A stretch of 64,000 nucleotides of DNA from Paraburkholderia sp. Tr-20389 (GTDB lineage Bacteria; Pseudomonadota; Gammaproteobacteria; Burkholderiales; Burkholderiaceae): NCBI RefSeq assembly GCF_017104565.1, contig NZ_JAAGPD010000008.1, positions 186,001-250,000 on the forward strand, written 5' to 3'. A program made the position numbers and the translations under genes. Shown piece by piece: positions 52,400 through 60,478 of the stretch (position 1 is its first letter; each line of letters starts with the position of its first letter). A model generated the notes under the pieces. The model saw only the letters and a program-made list of their open reading frames with translations, made no database searches and was not told where the DNA came from.

Positions 52400-53500
52400 T
52401 CAGTCGACGCGGCGGCCGGACTCGGCGTCGAAGAAGTGCATGCGCTCGGACGGCACGTGAATATCGAGTCCCTCGCCGGTCGCAGCACGCTGCCCGTGAG
52501 GCAGGCGCACGATCATCTGCTGGCCCGCCCATGTGCAAAACGCCAGGTTGTCGGCACCGAGCATTTCGCACAGTCCAACGGCAAGGCGTGTGGTGCGGGT
52601 CGCACGCATTCCATCGGCACCACCCGTGACCACGTGCTCCGGACGGATACCCAACAGATACGCACGACCCGGCATCAACGCGTGACGCTCCGATGCGCCA
52701 GTCAGATCGATCGCATCTTCGGTCTCACCATCGAGCACGAAGTTATCGCCATTCGCGCTCAGCCGTCCCTTGAGTAGATTCATCGCGGGCGCCCCCATGA
52801 AGCTCGCGACGAAAGCCGTCTGCGGCCGCTCGTAGATCTGCGCAGGCGTGCCGATCTGCTCGATGCGCCCCTGGTTCAGCACGACGATGCGCTGCGCCAG
52901 CGTCATCGCCTCGACCTGATCGTGCGTGACATAGAGCGTCGTCGTGCCGAGCCGCGCGTGCAGGCCACGCATTTCCACGCGCATCTGCGAACGCAGCCGT
53001 GCGTCGAGATTGGATAGCGGTTCGTCGAACAGAAAGAGTTTCGGCTCGCGTACGATCGCACGGCCCATCGCCACGCGCTGCCGTTGGCCACCGGAGAGTT
53101 CGCCGGGACGGCGCTCCAGCAGCGCTTCGAGCGCGAGCAATCGCGCGGTAGCCTGAACGCGTTCGCGCAGCGCCGCTTCGCCCATACCGCGCATTCTCAT
53201 ACCGAACGCGATATTGTTTGCGACGCTCATGTGCGGATACAGCGCATAGTTTTGAAACACCATCGCGATGTCGCGCGCCTGCGAAGGCACGTCGTTCACC
53301 ACGCGCGAGCCGATCAAGATCTCGCCCGACGTCACAGACTCGAGCCCTGCTGTCATCCTCAGCAGCGTCGATTTCCCGCAGCCCGACGGGCCGACCAGCA
53401 CGACGAACTCGCCATCGGCCACGTCGAGATCGATCTCGTGCAGCACACGATGCGCCGGCTTTCTGGTCTTGCCAACCGAACGAAATGCGAGTGTGGACAC
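52400..53500 (-). CDS. Sugar/glycerophosphodiester-type ABC ATPase (UgpC/MalK-like)
   Basis: The 366-residue ATPase has Walker A 'GPSGCGKST', 'AMVFQNYALYPHMSVANNIAFG', signature 'LSGGQRQRVAMGRAI', Walker B 'LFLFDEPLSNLDA', and a C-terminal TOBE/OB regulatory region ('LGIRPEHV'). This is the MalK/UgpC subfamily. GTG 53500 behind GGAGAG is the start; the frame continues upstream through the porin gene only by chance. It lies after the porin, at the end of the operon, instead of next to the permeases. Confidence 0.93.
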   Translation of the reverse strand: MSTLAFRSVGKTRKPAHRVLHEIDLDVADGEFVVLVGPSGCGKSTLLRMTAGLESVTSGEILIGSRVVNDVPSQARDIAMVFQNYALYPHMSVANNIAFGMRMRGMGEAALRERVQATARLLALEALLERRPGELSGGQRQRVAMGRAIVREPKLFLFDEPLSNLDARLRSQMRVEMRGLHARLGTTTLYVTHDQVEAMTLAQRIVVLNQGRIEQIGTPAQIYERPQTAFVASFMGAPAMNLLKGRLSANGDNFVLDGETEDAIDLTGASERHALMPGRAYLLGIRPEHVVTGGADGMRATRTTRLAVGLCEMLGADNLAFCTWAGQQMIVRLPHGQRAATGEGLDIHVPSERMHFFDAESGRRVD

Positions 53501-53603
53501 GTAAGCACTCTCCAGACTGGAAAAGAGAATCGCACCGGCGCCGCCCCGCCGCGCAACCGTCGGCGGCGCGAAGAGCGGAGCGGGCCGGGATGGGTTGTCG
53601 AGA

Positions 53604-54809
53604 TCAGAAGCGATGCAGGATGCCCGCGCCGACCACCACCTGGCTGCCCGACGACGACGGCGTACTGTTGAAACCGTCGCCAACCGTTGCCGTAGCGTTG
53701 ATGATCTGCACGCCGTTCGAGCCGAGCGTCTGGCCGTTCGCGCGCGTGAAGGCCTCACCCGTGTACACGCCCGTGCGCTTCGAGAGCGCGTAGTACTGCG
53801 TGAGCGAAATCTGGTGATACTGCGCGGCATGATGGATGCCGTTCGCTTCGGTGGCCCACGTGTAGCTGTAGCCGGCCGCGAGATCGAGCGCAGGGCCGGG
53901 CTTCCAGTGCAACGCGAGGCCGCCCGTGTTGAAGATCGCTTCCTGATGGAACGCCGACCCGATGCCCGGCACGTATTGCACGTTCGAATACGAGAACGAG
54001 ACGTCCCACGCGGGCGTGAAGCGATAGCCACCCGTCACCGCGATTCGCTGCTGCGCCTGCGCCGTCTGATACCCGTTGTTGAGCGCCGAAAGACCGGGCT
54101 GACCACCCGAGTTCGTGGTCGAATCGGTGCCCCACGTGCCGCCGCCCGGCGTGGAGTTGTTGATACGCTGCACGCCCGCCGCGATCCCGAACGGACCGTT
54201 CAGGTACTGTGCCGCGACGCTCCAGGTGGAACCGCGATTGAAGTCGCCTGCTACGCCACCAAGCGCATACGACGCGCTGAATGTGAAGCCCGCGATCTTC
54301 GGCGACGTATACATGACCGCGTTGTTGACGCGGTACGTCGTGTCGAGCGAATCGATATCGCCAGGATGCGCGCCGAAGAAGCCCGTGAGATACGTAGTCG
54401 GGCTATACGGCGAGAGCATCAGATAGTAGGCCGTGTATTGTCGACCGAGTGTGAGGGTGCCGTAGTTCGCGTTCGCGAGGCCCGCGAAGGCCTGACGCGT
54501 GAAAAGACCGCCGGTGAACTGCGACTGTCCGTTTTCGCTGTTGAACCCCGCCTCCAGCTGGAAGATCGTCGATGTGCCGCCACCCAGATCCTCCGATCCC
54601 TTCAGGCCGAAGCGGCTGCCCGCCCATGCGCCGTTCGTCATCGTGACGGCCGAATGGCCGCCCGACGTCGAGCCTTTCGACGTGCTGCTGTTCTGCCACG
54701 CGATGCCGTTGTCCACCACGCCGTACAGCGTGACGCTGGTCTGCGCGTTGGACACGGATGCAACGGTCAGCCCCGCCAGTGCGACGCTCAATGTGTAGTG
54801 CTTTTTCAT
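53604..54809 (-). CDS. Gram-negative porin
   Basis: The 401-residue outer-membrane porin starts 'MKKHYTLSVALAGLTVASVS' with cleavage after 'NA' near residue 22, followed by 'QTSVTLYGVVDNGI'. It contains 'GSRFGLKGSEDLGGGTSTIF' and ends 'VVVGAGILHRF' with terminal Phe. It is a different paralogue from the porin at 23080-24213. Its place between the permeases and the ATPase of one importer suggests it opens the outer membrane to the same substrate. Confidence 0.95.
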   Translation of the reverse strand: MKKHYTLSVALAGLTVASVSNAQTSVTLYGVVDNGIAWQNSSTSKGSTSGGHSAVTMTNGAWAGSRFGLKGSEDLGGGTSTIFQLEAGFNSENGQSQFTGGLFTRQAFAGLANANYGTLTLGRQYTAYYLMLSPYSPTTYLTGFFGAHPGDIDSLDTTYRVNNAVMYTSPKIAGFTFSASYALGGVAGDFNRGSTWSVAAQYLNGPFGIAAGVQRINNSTPGGGTWGTDSTTNSGGQPGLSALNNGYQTAQAQQRIAVTGGYRFTPAWDVSFSYSNVQYVPGIGSAFHQEAIFNTGGLALHWKPGPALDLAAGYSYTWATEANGIHHAAQYHQISLTQYYALSKRTGVYTGEAFTRANGQTLGSNGVQIINATATVGDGFNSTPSSSGSQVVVGAGILHRF

Positions 54810-54910
54810 TCGAATTGGACTCCTAAAATATTTGTATTCGCAGATGCCTTCCCGTCACTTCCGTCTCCTGCGTGCACGCCGTCACCGCGTGGGCGGCGCG
54901 CGCTTTCTTC

Positions 54911-55762
54911 TTATTTCAAACCACCCGTGAAGCCCCGCACCAGGTAGCGTTGCACGTAACCCGCCAACGCGAGCGTGGGCAATGAGGCGATCAGCCCGGC
55001 GCTCATGAGTTCGCCCCAGTCGATGCCGTTCTCGGTGACATAGCCCGCAATCGCGAGCGGCAGCGTGAAATGACTCGGCGACGACACGAACAGCAGCGCC
55101 AGCAGAAACTCGTTCCACGCCGTGATGAACACGAAAATGGCAGTTGCCACGAGCCCCGGCATGCACAGCGGCAACACGATATACACGATGCACTGCGCGA
55201 AGTTCGCGCCATCCAGCCTCGCGGCCTCTTCGCACTCCAGCGGGACCTCACGCACGAATGGCAAGAGCATCCAGATCGCCATCGGCAGCGTGTAGATCTG
55301 ATAGACGAAGATCAGACCCAGCGACGAATTGAGCAGATGGAGCCACCTCGCGAGCGAGAAAAGCGGCACGGCAACCGTGATCGGCGGCATCAGCTTGAGC
55401 GCCAGCACGACCACGAGGAAGAGCACATCAAGCCGCGCCGGAAACGCGAGCCGCGCGAGCGCATAGGCGGCTGGAAAGGCAAGGGCCAGCGCCAGCAGCG
55501 TGGCGCCGAGCGCGACGAGCACGGAATTCAGCACGGGCCGCCCGATGCCGCTCTCCCACACCACCTTGAGATGCTCGAGCGTCGGCGCAGCGGGCCACAA
55601 GGCGAGCGGATGATCGAGACGCTCCAGCGTCGGCATGAACGCGGTGCCCGCCATCCACACGCAGGGCAGCAGCACGAACACCAATGCGCCGCCGCGCAGC
55701 AGTCCGCGCGCGATCGCACCGCGCCGGCGCAGCAAGCGAGAGCCGCTTCGTGCAACCTGCAT
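54911..55762 (-). CDS. Sugar-type ABC transporter permease (MalG/UgpE-like)
   Basis: The 283-residue permease has six likely helices and the coupling loop 'EAARLDGANFAQCIVYIVLP', then 'ATAIFVFITAWNEFLLALLF', hallmarks of MalG-type subunits. ATG 55762 overlaps the stop of the upstream permease (ATGA), so translation is coupled. It pairs with the 55762-56631 product. Confidence 0.94.
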   Translation of the reverse strand: MQVARSGSRLLRRRGAIARGLLRGGALVFVLLPCVWMAGTAFMPTLERLDHPLALWPAAPTLEHLKVVWESGIGRPVLNSVLVALGATLLALALAFPAAYALARLAFPARLDVLFLVVVLALKLMPPITVAVPLFSLARWLHLLNSSLGLIFVYQIYTLPMAIWMLLPFVREVPLECEEAARLDGANFAQCIVYIVLPLCMPGLVATAIFVFITAWNEFLLALLFVSSPSHFTLPLAIAGYVTENGIDWGELMSAGLIASLPTLALAGYVQRYLVRGFTGGLK

Positions 55763-56631
55763 CAACGGCCCCGCTTGACGGCTGATTTCCATATGTATCC
55801 CGAGACGAGCACGGCACACGTGACCAGCATCAGCACCGACGCGGCGCTGGCAGGCCCGACGTTGAAGAAGCGAAAACCCGTGTCGTAGATGTAGGTGGAC
55901 AGCGTCTGCGTCGCGTTGCCCGGACCGCCGCCCGTGAGCGCGTACACCTTGTCGAACAGCTTGAAGGTGTCGATGGAGCGCAGCAGCAGCGCGAGCATGA
56001 TGTGCGGCGCGACAAGCGGCAGCGTGATGTGACGCAGACACTGCCATTCGCTCGCGCCATCCGTGCGCGCCGCCTCAAGAATTTCAGGCGCGATCGATTG
56101 CAGCCCCGCGAGAATCACGAGGAACGCCATCGGCGTCCACTGCCACACGTCGACGAGCATCAGCGACCACAGCGCCAGATGGGGATCGGAAAGCCACTGC
56201 ACCGGCTCCACGCCGATCGTCGTCAGCAATGCGTTCAGAAAGCCGCTGTAGTTGAGCCAGTTGCGCCAGATCGCGGAACATACAAGCGTGGAGAGCATCA
56301 TTGGCAGCACCGCCAACGGCAACGCAATCTTGCGGCCCGGAAACGAACGCGCAAAGAGCAGTGCGAAGCCGAGCCCGAGCAGCACCTCGGCAAGCGACGC
56401 GACGATCATGAACTGCAACGTGTTGAAGAAGCTCGTGCCGAACGCGCTGTCCGCGATCACCGCGCGATAGTTGGCGAACCCGGTGAAGATGCGCCGCCCA
56501 GAGGCGAAATCGACATCGAAGAACGAGTCGATCATCACGCGCGCCATCGGATAGAGCGCGAGCACGCCGAGCACGAGCACGGCCGGACTCATCAGCACGA
56601 TCAGCGGCAGGTTACGGCGCAGCGCATTCAT
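55762..56631 (-). CDS. Sugar-type ABC transporter permease (MalF/UgpA-like)
   Basis: The 289-residue permease has the coupling loop 'EAARTDGASEWQCLRHITLP' and 'SIDTFKLFDKVYALTGGGPG', the latter a strong signature of UgpA/MalF-type subunits. ATG 56631 follows GGAGACG; a GTG at 56649 is less likely. It begins 27 bases after the binding-protein stop. Confidence 0.94.
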   Translation of the reverse strand: MNALRRNLPLIVLMSPAVLVLGVLALYPMARVMIDSFFDVDFASGRRIFTGFANYRAVIADSAFGTSFFNTLQFMIVASLAEVLLGLGFALLFARSFPGRKIALPLAVLPMMLSTLVCSAIWRNWLNYSGFLNALLTTIGVEPVQWLSDPHLALWSLMLVDVWQWTPMAFLVILAGLQSIAPEILEAARTDGASEWQCLRHITLPLVAPHIMLALLLRSIDTFKLFDKVYALTGGGPGNATQTLSTYIYDTGFRFFNVGPASAASVLMLVTCAVLVSGYIWKSAVKRGR

Positions 56632-56658
56632 CAGGCGTCTCCAGTGCACTCGCGCAAG

Positions 56659-57918
56659 TTACTTCACGGCGCGAGGCATAGCCTGCGCAATCTTTTGCGC
56701 GGCCTGATGGAGCGCAGCATCGGGCGCAACCTGACCGGTCAGCGCCAATTGCAGCGAGTCGCCGAGAATCGCTTCGATCTGCTGCCAGTCGTTCACGCGC
56801 GGCCGTGCACGCCCTGCTTCGAGCGCTTTCAGCTGATCGGGATACCAGCGGTATTGCTTCACGAGCGCGGCATTGCCAAACACACTCGCGCGCGTCGGCG
56901 GAATGCCGAGCACGGCGAGTTGCGTCTGCACGGCGGGCGAGGTCAGGTATGCAAGGAAATCCGCCGCAGTCTTCGCGTGCGCCGCATCCTTCGGAATCCC
57001 CATCTGCCAGATGCCGAGCATCGGCGCCGGCCCCTGCACCTGACCCGGCGGCGACTGCAACGCGATCTGGCCGACCACGCGCGACCTGGACGGATCGTCG
57101 AGCGCCGGGATCCAGGCGGGCCAGACCTCGATGGCCTGCGCGGCCGCACCCTTCTGAAGCGAATCGCGCACTTCGGCCGCGCCGTACACGTCCACGTCCT
57201 TCGGCGCGTAGGCCTTCAGTTGCATCAACATCTTCAGCGCAGCCAGCGCCTGGGGCGAATCGATCGTCACCTTGCCGCCCGCGTCCAGCACGTCGCCGCC
57301 ATAGGCCCAGAGGATCGGCAGAAAGCCGGTGACGACGGGGTTGCCCTTCACGCCGCGAAACACCACGCCGGCCTGGCCCTTGTCCGCCGCGCCGAGCGTG
57401 CGCGCGATCTTCAGCACATCGTCCCAGTTGCGCGGCGGCTGAAGGCCGTGGGACGCGAGCAGGTCCTTGCGATACGCGAACATCTCGACGTTGCCGACAA
57501 CCGGCAGCGCGTACAGCGCGCCCGACGAGGCACGGCCCAACGCGACGGTGGAGGCCACCATGTCCGCGTCGGCGAGCGTCGCCGGCAACTGCTGCAGCCA
57601 GCCGTTGCCGATGAATTCGGGCGACCACGTGTCGTCCATCATCACGACGTCGTAGGCGCCCGTGCTCTCGCGCATCGACAGCTTGAGCTTCTGATAGAGA
57701 TCGTTGTTCGGCAGCTTGAGCAGTTCGATATCGACGCCCGGATGCAGTTTCTCGTAGCCCGCGACCGCCTGTGCGAGACCACGGCCGTATATGTCGTCGC
57801 GGCCCGCGATCACCAGATCAGCGGCGTGCGCCGCGCACGCCGCAGCGGACAGCGCGAGCATCGCCGAAACGGCGCGCAAACAGGTGAACACGTTCATTCG
57901 CTTTTTCATGGCAGCCAT
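56659..57918 (-). CDS. Extracellular solute-binding protein, family 1 (sugar/glycerophosphodiester type)
   Basis: The 419-residue periplasmic protein has a signal peptide 'MNVFTCLRAVSAMLALSAAA' region ending 'AHA' near residue 35, then 'DLVIAGRDDIYGRGLAQAVAGYEKL'-type sequence and 'VDIELLKLPNNDLYQKLKL'. 'YDVVMMDDTWSPEF' and 'AADFLAYLTSPAVQTQLAV' are typical SBP_bac_1 segments. ATG 57918 is chosen; ATG 57909 and 57897 are in frame. It is the first gene of the importer proper, 63 bases after the palindrome at 57982-58003. The ligand is unknown. Confidence 0.92.
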   Translation of the reverse strand: MAAMKKRMNVFTCLRAVSAMLALSAAACAAHAADLVIAGRDDIYGRGLAQAVAGYEKLHPGVDIELLKLPNNDLYQKLKLSMRESTGAYDVVMMDDTWSPEFIGNGWLQQLPATLADADMVASTVALGRASSGALYALPVVGNVEMFAYRKDLLASHGLQPPRNWDDVLKIARTLGAADKGQAGVVFRGVKGNPVVTGFLPILWAYGGDVLDAGGKVTIDSPQALAALKMLMQLKAYAPKDVDVYGAAEVRDSLQKGAAAQAIEVWPAWIPALDDPSRSRVVGQIALQSPPGQVQGPAPMLGIWQMGIPKDAAHAKTAADFLAYLTSPAVQTQLAVLGIPPTRASVFGNAALVKQYRWYPDQLKALEAGRARPRVNDWQQIEAILGDSLQLALTGQVAPDAALHQAAQKIAQAMPRAVK

Positions 57919-57981
57919 GAATCTCGATCCATTCGATGGGAAACGACGTCCGCGCACCACAGGCAGCGGACCCTTTGTCGA

Positions 57982-58003
57982 GCGTTGCACACGTGTGCAA
58001 CGC
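57982..58003 (-). promoter_or_regulatory. Perfect 22-bp palindrome, probable LacI-family operator
   Basis: The two 11-base arms, GCGTTGCACAC and GTGTGCAACGC, are exact reverse complements with no spacer, centred on CG as usual for LacI-family sites. It lies 63 bases before the binding-protein start. The LacI gene at 51366 is the obvious candidate to bind it. Confidence 0.8.
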
Positions 58004-58100
58004 CGCGCAAAAATAAGTGCCGATTGACGGCAGCCCAGATTCTGGCGACAGATCGTGACGAATGTGTGTCGGGCGAGGTTTGCGGCGCCGCGAGGTGCGC

Positions 58101-58883
58101 TCAGGCGTCCATGGCGTCCTCGAGCGCCGCGCGCAATGCAGGCGTACAGGCGATCACACGATTGCCGTGCGCCAGACACTCCGGCGTGAGGAAGTCGTTG
58201 ACCCAGCCGCCCGCCTCCGCGACGATCAGCACGGCCGCGGCGGCGTCCCACGCGTTGATGTGCAGTTCGCAGTAGGCATCCTGGCGCCCCATCGCGACAT
58301 ACGCGAGACCGAGCGCGCCCGAGCCGCGCCGCTTCACGCCCGCACCCAGCGCATGCAGGCGGCCGTGCACGATCGCATAGCGCTCGTAAGGCACGCGTGC
58401 GGACCAGCCCAGCTCCACTGCCGACCGTGCGATGTCGTCGATCGTGCTTACCTTTATCGGCTGACCGTTCAGCGTCGCCCCGCCGCCACGGCAGGCCGCG
58501 AACAGCTCATCGCGCATCGGATCGTAGAGCACGCCGATCTGCGCCTGCCCGTCGAGCAAAAAAGCAATTGACACGCAGAAGTACGGTACGCCGCGTGCGA
58601 ACTCGGACGTCCCGTCGATGGGATCGACGACCCAGGCGCGCGGGCCGTATGCGCCACCACCCTCTTCTCCGAAGAAGCCATCGTCCGGGAACGCGGCGCG
58701 CAGTCTCTGCGCGATCAGGCGCTCCGCTTCGCCGTCCGTTTCGGTGAGATAGTCCTGCGGTCCCTTGAACTGAAGCGCAAGCGTGTCGTCACGCTCCATG
58801 AAGCGCTTGCGGATAAGTGCGCCGGCCTCACGCGCAACTGCGCAGGCTGTGAGAAAGCGCAGTTGCTCTTGCATGTCGTTCAT
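58101..58883 (-). CDS. Inositol monophosphatase family protein
   Basis: The 260-residue product has the lithium-sensitive phosphatase motifs: 'GEEGG' after 'DDGFF' (metal Glu), 'WVVDPIDGTSEFARG' (the DPxDGT motif) and 'HINAWDAAAAVLIVAEAGGWV' (WDxAA). Related enzymes hydrolyse inositol phosphates, histidinol phosphate, fructose bisphosphate or adenosine bisphosphate. ATG 58883 is chosen; the frame is open to 58934. It precedes the importer operon, with the LacI-type palindrome between them, so a role on an imported phosphorylated polyol is likely. Confidence 0.92.
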   Translation of the reverse strand: MNDMQEQLRFLTACAVAREAGALIRKRFMERDDTLALQFKGPQDYLTETDGEAERLIAQRLRAAFPDDGFFGEEGGGAYGPRAWVVDPIDGTSEFARGVPYFCVSIAFLLDGQAQIGVLYDPMRDELFAACRGGGATLNGQPIKVSTIDDIARSAVELGWSARVPYERYAIVHGRLHALGAGVKRRGSGALGLAYVAMGRQDAYCELHINAWDAAAAVLIVAEAGGWVNDFLTPECLAHGNRVIACTPALRAALEDAMDA

Positions 58884-58907
58884 TGATCGAACTCGCGGAT
58901 GAGATGC

Positions 58908-58926
58908 GAGCGCCACGATGGCGCTC
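58908..58926 (-). promoter_or_regulatory. Inverted repeat before the phosphatase gene
   Basis: GAGCGCCA (58908-58915), CGA and TGGCGCTC (58919-58926) form a perfect 8-bp repeat 25 bases before the phosphatase start and 39 bases past the hemerythrin gene stop. It could be an operator or the end of the hemerythrin transcript; there is no T-run. Confidence 0.45.
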
Positions 58927-58964
58927 ACGGACAAGCGTGCAGTTTAGGCGCACGCGTGCCGGCG

Positions 58965-59540
58965 TCAAGATGCCGGAACCGCACTGACGATCAACGCGTA
59001 CAAACGGTCCAGTTCGCCTTGAAGCTCGCTGCCGTTGAATGGATCGCGATTGTCGCCGAACGCTTCGTCCAGCTCCATCCAGTCTGCAGCAGAAAGCAAC
59101 CGCAACGCCGCCGGCAAGATCACTTCCTCCTCCAGCAGCCTGTGACGGCTGTAGAACGCCGCGTATTGAGCGACCATCGTCCGCAATGCCGGCGCCGCGG
59201 ATTGCCCGATCAGTTCATAGCGGGTCAGCGCGCGTTCGAGATCCCGCACCCGCGCTTCGCCTTCGACATGCTGCGCCTCCAGTTCTTCGATGACGTCGTC
59301 CAGTTCATCGGTGCGCGATCGCAAGCGCGTGAACAGATATTTGTCTTCCTTTGGATGATGAACCTGCTCCGGATATTCCCGAATGTAGTAAAGCATGGCC
59401 CGCATGACGATCGCTGGCGGCGCATGCGCACCTTCAGACAAGGACTCGACAAACCGGCTCATGCCGTTGATCACAGCCGAAAGCTGTTGATGTTCGCGGA
59501 CGATGGTGTGTACCGCTCTCCGTGCAATTGGCTGCTGCAT
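58965..59540 (-). CDS. Hemerythrin-domain protein
   Basis: The 191-residue product has hemerythrin-like iron-ligand positions: His17 in 'VREHQQL', 'HHPKEDKYLF' (HxxxE near 61-66), 'EAQHVEGE' and 'HRLLEEEVILP' (HxxxE near 133-138). It is cytosolic and would bind oxygen or nitric oxide at a di-iron site, or act in iron/redox stress. A small gene of the same direction lies 50 bases upstream and may be co-transcribed. Confidence 0.9.
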   Translation of the reverse strand: MQQPIARRAVHTIVREHQQLSAVINGMSRFVESLSEGAHAPPAIVMRAMLYYIREYPEQVHHPKEDKYLFTRLRSRTDELDDVIEELEAQHVEGEARVRDLERALTRYELIGQSAAPALRTMVAQYAAFYSRHRLLEEEVILPAALRLLSAADWMELDEAFGDNRDPFNGSELQGELDRLYALIVSAVPAS

Positions 59541-59589
59541 GTGAGTTCTCCAGCAGGTCGGATCTTTGGGTATTGCACAGCCAGAGCGG

Positions 59590-59787
59590 CTAGTGAATCC
59601 TTCCGACGGACTTCAATACCGAACGGCCTTGCGCGGTCAATCGCCTTTGCGCGTGTCCCGATGCGAGGTTTTCCAGCAAGACAAGTTGGCGCTCGCACAG
59701 CGCGTGCAGATCGCCAAGATCGAGATCTTCTGACTGTGAATCCGTCTCGAGCAGCATGAGCGCTGCGATCTCATGAAGGCTGAGCAT
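59590..59787 (-). CDS. Small hypothetical protein upstream of the hemerythrin gene
   Basis: The 65-residue product begins 'MLSLHEIAALMLLETDSQS' behind CGGAGACG, is helical, and ends 'RRLTAQGRSVLKSVGRIH'. The 'HALCERQLVLLENLASGHAQRRLTAQG' spacing looks like a degenerate winged-helix fold of the kind in small MarR/phage-type regulators, but this is weak. It probably shares a transcript with the hemerythrin gene. Confidence 0.65.
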   Translation of the reverse strand: MLSLHEIAALMLLETDSQSEDLDLGDLHALCERQLVLLENLASGHAQRRLTAQGRSVLKSVGRIH

Positions 59788-59953
59788 CGTCGTCTCCGTT
59801 GATTCGAATGTTCCATGTATCAAGGTCTTTTCTCAAGGATAGATGCGCATCCAAACCTGTCGACGCGCATTTTGTCGCATGCCACAAGACCTGGAACCGG
59901 AGACGGTTTCGAAGATTCGCCTGGTTCGACTCGTCCGCTCTGGGACGCTCTAA

Positions 59954-59980
59954 CCCGGCCCGGCGACTGGCCGGTCCGGG
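59954..59980 (-). terminator. GC-rich hairpin after the small glycine-zipper gene
   Basis: Two 5-bp helices (59954-59958 with 59976-59980, and 59960-59964 with 59970-59974) separated by one C/T mismatch enclose a five-base loop, 30 bases past the stop at 60010. It probably ends that transcript; the T-run is weak. Confidence 0.5.
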
Positions 59981-60009
59981 CGAATGCAATGGTCACTTAT
60001 CGACGTTGG

Positions 60010-60243
60010 TCACTTGTTCGCGGCGCCTTTCGCAGCAGCATCGCTCGCCGCCTTGTCTTTCTTCTTCGCTTCGTGGTGCCCGATCGCGCACCCTGCTGCT
60101 GCGCCGGCGACGCCGTGTTTGCCCGCGACGTGTCCCGTCACGCCGCCCACCGCCGCACCTTTCGTACAGCCTTCCGCATAGCTGACGTTGGCGAAAGCAA
60201 GAGACACAGTGGCTGTAACGGCCAGGAGTACGATTCTGTTCAT
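60010..60243 (-). CDS. Small exported glycine-zipper protein
   Basis: The 77-residue product has a signal peptide 'MNRIVLLAVTATVSLAFANVS' ending 'YA' near residue 23, then a Gly/Ala-rich zipper ('GAAVGGVTGHVAGKHGVAGAAAG') with one Cys on each side, and a Lys/Ala-rich tail. It resembles short periplasmic or membrane-associated glycine-zipper proteins of unknown role in proteobacteria. GGAGC lies before the start. Confidence 0.8.
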   Translation of the reverse strand: MNRIVLLAVTATVSLAFANVSYAEGCTKGAAVGGVTGHVAGKHGVAGAAAGCAIGHHEAKKKDKAASDAAAKGAANK

Positions 60244-60478
60244 CCGAAAGCTCCATTTCTTAACTGGTTAAACACTTGCGAAGTGCGCAATCACCGCAGC
60301 AGAAAATGGGCCCGGGCATATCCATTCGAAGGTGGAAATGAAGGACGCAGCGCATCCGTCGGTCAGGAAGGATCCGATGCGATTGAATCGTCTTGTCGTG
60401 CACGGAGACATGCCGCGCGAGAAGGCTGGGTATGAAGTACTTGCAGATGTGTTCGATCGGCGAAACCGGGGATGCCGG

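Noticed and set aside
53501-54031. N-terminal extension of the UgpC-like ATPase frame
   Set aside because: It overlaps the porin gene in another frame; the ATPase has a good GTG start at 53500 with a ribosome site.
56002-58275. A 757-codon open frame on the plus strand across the importer genes
   Set aside because: It runs antisense to three well-supported genes (permease, binding protein, part of the phosphatase) and its translation is Arg/His-rich and motif-free.
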